DNA of 19,303 nt from contig QKII01000301.1 in assembly GCA_003249625.1 (NCBI GenBank), forward strand, positions 1-19,303, written 5' to 3'. How positions within the stretch are numbered: position 1 is the stretch's first letter; the number at the start of each line of letters is the position of its first letter. This document shows positions 13,522-19,303 of this stretch, one piece after another. The position numbers were made by a program, and so were the translations under genes. Under the pieces are notes generated by a model that had not been told where the DNA came from, searched no databases, and saw only the letters and a list, made by a program, of their open reading frames with translations. This DNA comes from Propionivibrio sp. Its GTDB lineage: Bacteria > Pseudomonadota > Gammaproteobacteria > Burkholderiales > Rhodocyclaceae.

Positions 13522-14925
13522 TCACGAGCCGATCAGGGCGGTACGTACGGCCACGAATGCGGCTGCTGCCTCGTCGTACAAAGTGTGACGATGCCGGGCA
13601 ACGCGACGACATCCGGCCGTCCAGACCTCGATGATGGCAGACGTGCGGTGGCTGGCAAAGACGTGCGCTGACAACATGTCGGACGCCGACAGTCCCCGCA
13701 GCGCCACATGTTCGGGATCAAGAACAACGAAGTCTGCCTGCTGTCCTACGGCCAGGCCGCCCACGGGCCGTCCCGTCGCCTGTGCACCTCCGGCGACGGC
13801 CTCGAGCAGCAAGGCGGTGGCAACATCGGGACGTTCGGCCGAGGTGACGACATTGCGCCGGCGCGTCGCCAGGCGCTGGGAGTACTCCAGTTGCATCAGT
13901 TCTTCCGCGGCATTGACGATCGCATGGCTGTCGGAGCCGACGCCCCAGATTCCGCCGTGGCTGCGCCAGTCCACCAGCGCAAAGATACCGTCGCCCAGGT
14001 TGGCTTCGGTGCTCGGGCAAATACCTGCCACAGCCCCCGTCAACGCCGCCGCAGCCGTTTCCTCCGGCGTCATGTGCGTGGCATGAACCAGGCACCAGCG
14101 ATGATCAAGTGAAAACCGGGACAACAGCCACTCGACCGGACGCTGACCACTCCAGGCAACACAGTCGTCGACTTCCTTCGTCTGCTCGGCAATATGGATG
14201 TGGATCGGCGCAGCCGGGTCGCATCTCGTCAACTCGTCTACCGCCTCGCGCAGGGCTTCTGGCGGAACGGCACGCAACGAGTGCGGAGCCAGTCCGATCC
14301 GCGCCCTCTGCGCTTCGGCCTGCGGACGCAGTGTCTCCATCATGCGAAGGATTTCCTCGGTCGAGGAGATGAAGCGACGCTGTCCCGTCGATGGTGGCAA
14401 ACCACCGAATCCGCTGCTCTGGTAAAGCACCGGCAGCAGTGTAATCCCCATTCCCGTCTTCTTCGCCGCCCGCAGCAAGGCGTCGGCCAGCACGGTCAAT
14501 GGCGCATAGCGCTGCCCGTCCGGCTGGTGATGCAGATAGTGGAATTCGCAGACGGAGGTATAACCGCTGGCGAGCATCTCGGAATATAGCCAGGTCGCAA
14601 TGGTCTCAAGCTGTTCCGCATCGATTCGCGACGCAAAACGGTACATCATTTCGCGCCACGTCCAGAAGCTGTCGCCGCCCTGTTCCGGCTGGCCCGACCG
14701 GCATTCCGTCAGTCCTGCGAAGCCACGCTGAAAAGCGTGCGAGTGCAGGTTGGGCAGCCCCGGAACCACCAGCCCGGCCATCACGCCTATCCCCGGCTCT
14801 GGCGGTACCCCGGTCGATACTTCCGACAGGATGCCAGCCTCGTCCCATTGCAACAGGACGCCACTCGCCCAACCTCCCGGCAACAACGCATCGGCACACC
14901 AGATCGCATGCGACGCCGCAGTCAT
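13522..14925 (-). CDS. hutF: Formimidoylglutamate deiminase
   Basis: A 467-aa amidohydrolase that converts N-formimino-L-glutamate and water to N-formyl-L-glutamate and ammonia. The metal and catalytic residues of this group are in place: His61 and His63 (PNLHSHAFQRG), His244 (IHIHIAEQ), His281 (LVHATHM) and Asp332 (GVGSDSHA), with the HutF-typical YTSVCEFHYLHH (122-133). ATG 14925 follows GAGGAGG by 5 nt. A second AAGGAGG lies further upstream and precedes a five-codon frame that ends on this ATG. An in-frame ATG at 14958 lacks any ribosome-binding site. The gene lies 133 bp downstream of the ABC ATPase and directly before hutG. Confidence 0.94.
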   Translation of the reverse strand: MTAASHAIWCADALLPGGWASGVLLQWDEAGILSEVSTGVPPEPGIGVMAGLVVPGLPNLHSHAFQRGFAGLTECRSGQPEQGGDSFWTWREMMYRFASRIDAEQLETIATWLYSEMLASGYTSVCEFHYLHHQPDGQRYAPLTVLADALLRAAKKTGMGITLLPVLYQSSGFGGLPPSTGQRRFISSTEEILRMMETLRPQAEAQRARIGLAPHSLRAVPPEALREAVDELTRCDPAAPIHIHIAEQTKEVDDCVAWSGQRPVEWLLSRFSLDHRWCLVHATHMTPEETAAAALTGAVAGICPSTEANLGDGIFALVDWRSHGGIWGVGSDSHAIVNAAEELMQLEYSQRLATRRRNVVTSAERPDVATALLLEAVAGGAQATGRPVGGLAVGQQADFVVLDPEHVALRGLSASDMLSAHVFASHRTSAIIEVWTAGCRRVARHRHTLYDEAAAAFVAVRTALIGS

Positions 14926-15058
14926 TGCAGCCTCCTCACGCTTGCCTCCTTCGCACATTGACCGATCTCGCAAGCACTTCCCCGAGCCTGCGCTCCACCG
15001 TCGATCACGACCGTCGCTATATGCATTCCGCTTCCGAAACCTGGCGCGTACACCACTA

Positions 15059-15847
15059 TCACCCCCGCTCCAGAACAGCATGCAGGAAACTGCGGGTTCG
15101 TGCCTGTCGCGGTGCGGTAAAAACCGTCTGCGGCGGACCCGACTCGACAATCCCGCCGCCGTCCATGACAACCACCTCGTCGGCCACCTCTTGGGCAAAA
15201 GACATCTCGTGGGTCACCACGATCATGGTCATGCCCTCGCTGGCCAGCAGCTTCATGACCTGCAGGACCTCGCCCACCAGTTCCGGATCCAGCGCCGACG
15301 TCGGTTCGTCGAAGAGCATGACGCGCGGTCGCATGGCCAGTGCACGGGCGATTGCCACCCGCTGCTTCTGCCCCCCCGAAAGGCTGGCCGGCATCGCCTT
15401 GGCCTTCTCTTCCAGACCGACCTTCCTGAGCAGTTCGTAGGCTTCCGACTCTGCCTCGTCACGCGACAGGTTGCGTAACTTGCGCGGTCCGATCGATATG
15501 TTGTGCAACACGTTCAGGTGGCCGAACAGATTGAACGATTGAAAAACCATCCCAACATCCTTGCGCAGGGCATTGAGCTGGTTGTCCGGAAGCATCACTC
15601 CGTTGTCCACCAGACGATGCGAACAGATTTCGATCGTTCCTCCCTGCGGCTGTTCCAGACCATTGCAGCAACGCAGAAAGGTGCTTTTGCCTGAGCCGCT
15701 CGGTCCGATAACAACCACCACCTGCGACGGCATGACATCGAGATCGATTTCCCGCAAAACAACATGGTCGCCAAAAGATTTGGTCAGTCCGCGCACTCTG
15801 ACGATCGGCTCGACAGCCGCGGCACCCGGTTGAGCCAGTCGTGTCAT
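15059..15847 (-). CDS. Polar amino-acid-type ABC transporter ATPase
   Basis: A 262-aa ATPase of the GlnQ/HisP group that powers import at the inner membrane. Walker [10 protein letters not shown] is at 48-56, Q-loop Gln103 (VFQSFNLF), signature LSGGQ at 156-160, Walker B VMLFDE at 176-181, followed by PTSALDPE, and H-loop His213 (VTHEM). The start is ATG 15847, overlapping the permease stop as ATGA; longer in-frame sequence upstream is out of place inside the permease gene. With the permease and binding protein it makes a complete importer. It is not a hut-specific ATPase by sequence alone; the link rests on its position before hutF and hutG. Confidence 0.93.
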   Translation of the reverse strand: MTRLAQPGAAAVEPIVRVRGLTKSFGDHVVLREIDLDVMPSQVVVVIGPSGSGKSTFLRCCNGLEQPQGGTIEICSHRLVDNGVMLPDNQLNALRKDVGMVFQSFNLFGHLNVLHNISIGPRKLRNLSRDEAESEAYELLRKVGLEEKAKAMPASLSGGQKQRVAIARALAMRPRVMLFDEPTSALDPELVGEVLQVMKLLASEGMTMIVVTHEMSFAQEVADEVVVMDGGGIVESGPPQTVFTAPRQARTRSFLHAVLERG

Positions 15848-16512
15848 TGCACCATCCCCCCGGCCCGCAAGCGTTGTTCGATAGTCCGCAGAATCAGGGT
15901 GGTCAGCCCCGTCAGTACGAAGTAGATGGCAGCGATCACCAGATAGACTTCCAGCGAGCGATAGGAAGTGCTGATGATTTTCTGCCCTTCGTGCATCACG
16001 TCCTGAATGGTCAGCAAGGATACCAAGGCAGAATTCTTGATCAGGGCAATGAACTCGTTGCCCAGCGGAGGAATCATGCGAACGAACGCCTGCGGCAGGA
16101 TGATCTCCCACATGGCCATCGCCGACGACATGCCGATCGAACGCGCCGCCTCATGCTGCCCGCGGTCGACGGACTGGATTGCACCCCGGACGATTTCCGA
16201 GACATAGGCCCCCGAGTAAATGCCCATGCCGATCGTGCCGCACAAAAACGCCGGCAGCAGGATGCCGAAATGGGGAAGTCCAAAAAACAGGATGAACAAT
16301 TGAACAAGAAGCGGCGTACCGCGGATCACGGCGACATATGCACTGCAGAAACCGTAGACAAAGCGGCGACGTGGATTCAGCCTTCCCATGCCAACCAGAA
16401 GGCCGAGCACGCTCCCCAGGACCAGGGCGCACGCAGTCACCTCAACGGTAACCAGCGCGCCCTGCATCAAGTGGGCCCAGTTTTCCCAGGCCGGCGAGAA
16501 ATCGAAGTCCAT
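15844..16512 (-). CDS. Polar amino-acid-type ABC transporter permease
   Basis: A 222-aa inner-membrane permease of the HisM/GlnP group with about five membrane segments (about 17-40, 54-75, 83-105, 150-170, 185-208). The cytoplasmic EAA loop, [20 protein letters not shown] (121-140), contacts the ATPase. [17 protein letters not shown] (64-80) is the family signature. Only one permease gene is present, so a homodimer is expected. It starts 12 bp after the binding-protein stop and ends in an ATGA overlap with the ATPase gene. Confidence 0.92.
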   Translation of the reverse strand: MDFDFSPAWENWAHLMQGALVTVEVTACALVLGSVLGLLVGMGRLNPRRRFVYGFCSAYVAVIRGTPLLVQLFILFFGLPHFGILLPAFLCGTIGMGIYSGAYVSEIVRGAIQSVDRGQHEAARSIGMSSAMAMWEIILPQAFVRMIPPLGNEFIALIKNSALVSLLTIQDVMHEGQKIISTSYRSLEVYLVIAAIYFVLTGLTTLILRTIEQRLRAGGMVQ

Positions 16513-16524
16513 GGGTAAGTTGGA

Positions 16525-17274
16525 TCAGGAAGCGTTGCTGAACCACTTCTTGACGATGGCATCGTAGGTGCCGTTCGCCTTCAGCTTGCCTAGCGCCTCG
16601 TTGAGCGCCTTTGTTACCTCCGGAAGGTCCTTGCGGACAGCCATGCCGTAGGCTTCGGTGGTCAACTGTGTCGGGATGACGCTCAACGTTCCGCGCGTAC
16701 GGGCATACTGATACGCGGCTGGCTTGCCGGTCACCGCTGCGTCAGCACGGCCGACCTCGACCAGGTTGAACATCTGGTCGTTCTTTTCGACCTCGACGAG
16801 TTGCGCAGCCGGGAAATTATCCCGCAGGAACTTCACGGACTTGGTTCCAACCTGAACGGTCACCTTCTTGTCCTTGAGGTCCTCCGGCGACTTGATGGCC
16901 GTGTTGCCGTTCTTGACCATCATCACCAAGCCACCCGCGTAATAGGAGTCGCCAAAATCAACGACCTTTGCCCGCTCTTCCGTGATGTAGATCGCCGACA
17001 CCGCCATATCGAAACGCTTCGACACGAGACCGGGAATCAGGCCCTTGAAGTCGATCTGCGTCCATTCAACGGTTTTGCCCATGGTTTTTGCCAACGCTTC
17101 GACCAGTTCGATATCGAACCCGGTCATCTTGCCGTTCTCCACAAATTCCATCGGCGGGAAAGTCGCATCGGTGGCCACGCGCAGAACCGACGATTCAGCG
17201 TGGGCAATGCCCGCCAGTGACAACGCCGGAACACTCAACAAGGCGGCCAGCAACTTACGACGACTGATTTTCAT
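16525..17274 (-). CDS. Periplasmic solute-binding protein, GlnH-like fold with altered pocket
   Basis: A 249-aa family-3 solute-binding protein. The signal peptide is residues 1-26 (cleavage after AHA) and contains SRRKLL, which could fit Tat export as well as Sec. The mature protein aligns along its length with E. coli GlnH: ATDATFPPMEF (34-44), DFKGLIPGL (75-83), ITEERAKVVDF (97-107), GTYDAIVKKWF at the end. The ligand-carboxylate Arg is kept (Arg101), but the GlnH His156-Asp157 pair that holds the alpha-amino group and side chain is Thr182-Gly183, Thr70 is Tyr96 and Lys115 is Gln141. It therefore probably binds a carboxylate without a free alpha-ammonium. AAAGGAG lies before ATG 17274. Confidence 0.9.
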   Translation of the reverse strand: MKISRRKLLAALLSVPALSLAGIAHAESSVLRVATDATFPPMEFVENGKMTGFDIELVEALAKTMGKTVEWTQIDFKGLIPGLVSKRFDMAVSAIYITEERAKVVDFGDSYYAGGLVMMVKNGNTAIKSPEDLKDKKVTVQVGTKSVKFLRDNFPAAQLVEVEKNDQMFNLVEVGRADAAVTGKPAAYQYARTRGTLSVIPTQLTTEAYGMAVRKDLPEVTKALNEALGKLKANGTYDAIVKKWFSNAS

Positions 17275-17305
17275 GACAAGCTCCTTTGATTTACAGGTGA
17301 GACAG

Positions 17306-17322
17306 AAAACCGCCTTTCGGCG
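17306..17322 (-). promoter_or_regulatory. Small GAAA-loop hairpin between iclR and the binding-protein gene
   Basis: On the minus strand CGCC-GAAA-GGCG (17322-17311) forms a stable tetraloop hairpin, followed by GTTTT. It lies in the 67-bp gap before the binding-protein gene. It could stop part of the transcription coming from iclR or protect the 5' end of the transport mRNA; the U-run is too short to call it a firm terminator. Confidence 0.4.
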
Positions 17323-17341
17323 AGTGGAAACGAGGTTTGAT

Positions 17342-18091
17342 TCAGCCGGACTGAAACCTCCTGGAAACCCGTGTTGCGGCAATGACGGTCAGTTGGATCA
17401 ATTGCTGTTCCCGATCCTTCGCACGCGACACCGGCGCCATCAAGGTCAACGCCCCCATGGCTCGTCGTCGCTTTCCGAAGATCGGCGCACTGACGCCCCA
17501 CACGCCGTTATCGACCTCTCCGGTACTGCACGCATATCCTGCAGAACGGATCGCCTCAAGATCATCCAGGGTGGGAACTTGCTGACACGAATCGGGATCA
17601 CCCGCCCATTTTTGGGACCACGCAAGACGTTGTGCACGCGATTGGTGCGCCAACAGACACTTGGCGGAAGCGCCGCGACTCAACAAAACACTGCGTCCCT
17701 TTTCAAAGGAACACCGGAGCGCCTGCGAGCTCTCGATCATTTCGAGGCACACTACGCGATCATTAACTGCAACCACCAAGCCGACGCTTTCACCCGACTG
17801 GGCGGTTAGCCACTCCATTTCTGCACGCGCCATGCTCACCAGGGGGGAGGCCGCATCGAACCCCTGTCCAAGCTGAACCCCAACCGGCCCAGGCGCATAC
17901 GTCTCACCGTTATCCTGAACGAATCCCCACTGTTTGAGATGCGCGAGTTGCCGGTAGATCGTGCTGCGTGCCAGTCCGGTCGATTGAATGAGTTCGTTTG
18001 CCGTCATCGGACGTTGGCTTTGTGCCAGCGTTGACAACACGAGCAGCAACCGGCCGGAAGGTGTTTGCGAAGGAGGGCTGACTTGTTTCAT
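17342..18091 (-). CDS. IclR-family transcriptional regulator
   Basis: A 249-aa regulator with an N-terminal winged helix-turn-helix (about 12-66: RLLLVLSTLAQSQRPMTANE, then STGLARSTIYRQLAHLKQWG) and a C-terminal effector domain (about 80-245), with GVWGVSAPIFGKRRRAMGALTL near the end. IclR-type proteins bind small organic acids and control the operon beside them. It is the first gene of the transport-hutF-hutG unit (67 bp before the binding protein), so it is the best candidate regulator. The usual hut regulator is a GntR-type HutC, so this is a different control. A palindrome 43-57 bp upstream may be its own operator. The ribosome-binding site is weak (GTAGAG). Confidence 0.92.
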   Translation of the reverse strand: MKQVSPPSQTPSGRLLLVLSTLAQSQRPMTANELIQSTGLARSTIYRQLAHLKQWGFVQDNGETYAPGPVGVQLGQGFDAASPLVSMARAEMEWLTAQSGESVGLVVAVNDRVVCLEMIESSQALRCSFEKGRSVLLSRGASAKCLLAHQSRAQRLAWSQKWAGDPDSCQQVPTLDDLEAIRSAGYACSTGEVDNGVWGVSAPIFGKRRRAMGALTLMAPVSRAKDREQQLIQLTVIAATRVSRRFQSG

Positions 18092-18133
18092 GCACTCTAC
18101 CTAGCAAGCAGCACGCCGGTCATCGCACAAAAT

Positions 18134-18148
18134 TCCCATTAAATGGGA
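18134..18148 (-). promoter_or_regulatory. IclR-type operator overlapping a -10-like element
   Basis: On the minus strand, TCCCATT-T-AATGGGA is a perfect 7+1+7 palindrome 43 bp upstream of the iclR start, of the length seen in IclR-family sites. Its centre contains TTTAAT (18143-18138, 5 of 6 to the -10 consensus), so binding would cover the promoter. No good -35 is seen; an A-rich run (GAAAAAAAC, upstream) may act as an UP-like element. Confidence 0.5.
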
Positions 18149-18381
18149 CTTTCTGTTTTTTTCTTGCGAAGGGACGGCTGACACTAGTCGTGCGCCGAGG
18201 AAGCTTGCCATTGCCAACTTAGCCGCCACACGCTGGCGGAGGGGCTACGACTTCAGTATTCGATCGCGTGTTGGCGAGCTACAACTGGAAGCGTCTGCCG
18301 TTTGAGGAAAATTCATCCGGAACCGCTCGGAAAGGGTCTCTGCAAGAGCGCGCAGAGGTTTCGTGTAGCCCGACTGGCGCC

Positions 18382-18558
18382 TTAATTTTCAGCGCTGATT
18401 TTGGTCCGGGAGCCTCTCCAACAAAGCGCACACGATGGCGAATGGTTCTTCGCAAAGACTTGGAACAGATTCTCAGGGCTCATCTCGCGACAGAACTGCT
18501 CTGCCCAGTATTCCCAGTCAGCGGTACTGATATGCTGTTTCCGACGGGATGACTGCAT
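18382..18558 (-). CDS. Possible small ORF, 58 aa, unknown function
   Basis: A minus-strand frame ATG 18558 to TAA 18382 encodes 58 residues. It has a hydrophilic N-terminus (MQSSRRKQH), a helix-like centre (ADWEYWAEQFCREMSPENLF) and a C-terminal SPSCALCWRG with a CxxC pair. The amino-acid mix is protein-like and the stop is a clean TAA. Against it: no clear ribosome-binding site, codon use less GC-rich than neighbouring genes, and no family recognised. It may also be the remnant of a larger gene. Read it as a candidate only. Confidence 0.25.
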   Translation of the reverse strand: MQSSRRKQHISTADWEYWAEQFCREMSPENLFQVFAKNHSPSCALCWRGSRTKISAEN

Positions 18559-18633
18559 TCATTTCGCGAAGCGCCGCTCAAGGTCAGAGGACTCAGTTCG
18601 AAAACGGCAATTCTCCAGCCCCGGCATCGTCCC

Positions 18634-19224
18634 TCATCGATCCACAGAATGGATTGTGACGGCCAGCAAAGCGGCCGCATCAAGCTCGATCTGAAGTTGC
18701 CATTCCAACGACTCGTCATGCCACCACAGACCTTGTGCAGAGCCCAGCAAATGCCGCCTCCCGGAACATTCTTCCAGCATGACCCCGCCGCCACAGGCCA
18801 AAAGCACCCCCCCATCTGCGCGTGGAAGGTTCTGTGAAGCCTTCACGATCTGAACCTGGGCGCGACAGCGGCTGCGCCGGGTCATCACGTTGAAGTCTTC
18901 GCAATCGGCGCCGAGCAGGCTGCACTGGAGTGACACCTCGCCCGGGAATGCCCAAGGCGTCAACACGTGGTCCAGGCGGTGATCGAGGCACCCGTCGTCG
19001 CTAAATAGTCGTACTCCGGCCCCCTCCAGAAGCGTAATCACCCGATCTACGCCTGTAAAGCTGGAAAACGGTCCGTCGATACCAATCCGCGCAATACTGA
19101 CACGCCAGTCGAAATGCTCCAGGTCCGCGCCGGCGGGTACACACGCGATTTCGCGCGTAACACCGCCCCCATTTTTCCAAAGCATCGTCGGCAGTTCGGC
19201 ACGATCAAAGCAGTGCAGAGGCAT
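18634..19224 (-). CDS. hutD: HutD/Ves-family protein
   Basis: A 196-aa cupin-like protein of the HutD (DUF886) family. Marks are MLWKNGGGVTREIA (14-27), FDWRVSIARIGIDGPFSSF (38-56), GVDRVITLLEG (58-68) and HVLTPWAFPGE. HutD occurs in many histidine-utilisation clusters and has been proposed to limit or tune hut expression, perhaps by sensing a pathway compound; the molecular action is not settled. The start has GGAGA 7 nt upstream. It lies on the same strand as the iclR-hut operon but 542 bp away, so it is probably transcribed separately or belongs with genes beyond the right edge. Confidence 0.9.
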   Translation of the reverse strand: MPLHCFDRAELPTMLWKNGGGVTREIACVPAGADLEHFDWRVSIARIGIDGPFSSFTGVDRVITLLEGAGVRLFSDDGCLDHRLDHVLTPWAFPGEVSLQCSLLGADCEDFNVMTRRSRCRAQVQIVKASQNLPRADGGVLLACGGGVMLEECSGRRHLLGSAQGLWWHDESLEWQLQIELDAAALLAVTIHSVDR

Positions 19225-19303
19225 GTCTGTTCTCCGATTGACCCATCAGTCAGTAGGTACGTAGATGTAAAGCATCTGAGTGACCCGCACTCCCGAACCC
19301 GGC
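19225..19303. other. Right-edge sequence upstream of hutD
   Basis: Seventy-nine bases with no gene. A short inverted repeat AGATG-TAAAG-CATCT lies at about 19263-19277, and TTTACA on the minus strand within it could be a -35; no convincing -10 follows at the right distance. Confidence 0.3.

Larger units (their letters stand above)
18092..18633. other. Gap of about 540 bp between hutD and iclR
   Basis: Apart from the palindrome at 18134-18148 and a possible 58-codon frame at 18382-18558, nothing recognisable is present. The base composition is somewhat poorer in GC than the flanking genes. No insertion-sequence ends, tRNA or long open frame with family resemblance were seen. The gap could hold a decayed gene. 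Confidence 0.6.

Noticed and set aside
18401..18694. Plus-strand frame of 97 codons between iclR and hutD
   Set aside because: It overlaps the hutD 3' end and resembles no family; the opposite-strand 58-codon frame is more protein-like.
1..19303. Defence island, prophage or transposon
   Set aside because: No transposase, integrase, phage structural gene, toxin-antitoxin pair, CRISPR repeat or tRNA-linked attachment site was recognised; gene content is metabolic and regulatory.

Overview
The window looks like chromosomal DNA of a GC-rich Gram-negative proteobacterium. A betaproteobacterium of the Rhodocyclales type fits best, judging from a LexA/ImuA/ImuB/DnaE2 cassette, a DenD-like dehydrogenase, a GTP cyclohydrolase I paired with a BLUF protein, and HutF/HutG-type histidine catabolism. 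This placement is inferred from gene content only. No rRNA, tRNA, insertion sequence, CRISPR array or clear pseudogene was seen.

Layout. (1) 1-2925, minus strand: a DNA-damage mutagenesis operon, lexA2-type repressor > imuA > imuB > dnaE2 (the last cut by the left edge), with a recognisable promoter/operator upstream of lexA. (2) 2936-5576: a DenD-like NAD-dependent epimerase/dehydrogenase with a strong terminator, divergent from a LysR regulator that shares an ATGA junction with a YkgJ-type Cys-cluster gene. (3) 5613-7404: folE followed 7 bp later by a single-domain BLUF photoreceptor, then a convergent YigZ/IMPACT gene whose stop codon overlaps the BLUF stop. (4) 7405-9277: an AT-richer stretch encoding a membrane dCache-HAMP-GGEEF diguanylate cyclase that looks compositionally foreign. 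(5) 9477-10034: a small cupin, then two tandem hairpins ending in a T-run. (6) 10068-12401, minus strand: a divergent PEP synthase/PPDK regulatory protein downstream of an SDR dehydrogenase, and a DUF2284 metal-binding protein. (7) 12677-18091, minus strand: a catabolic/transport operon, iclR-type regulator > periplasmic binding protein > permease > ATPase > hutF > hutG. (8) 18634-19224, minus strand: hutD.

How the parts work together. The left cassette is a known SOS mutasome (ImuA-ImuB-DnaE2) under its own LexA. The right operon couples uptake of a small carboxylate to HutF (formiminoglutamate to N-formylglutamate + NH3) and HutG (N-formylglutamate to glutamate + formate). It lacks HutH, HutU and HutI within the window. 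Its binding protein is GlnH-like but has lost the pocket residues that hold an amino acid's alpha-ammonium while keeping the carboxylate-binding Arg. That suggests an imported Hut-pathway intermediate (urocanate, formiminoglutamate or N-formylglutamate) rather than a free amino acid. This is the most interesting functional idea in the window, together with the folE-BLUF pair, which places a blue-light sensor in one transcript with the first enzyme of pterin synthesis.
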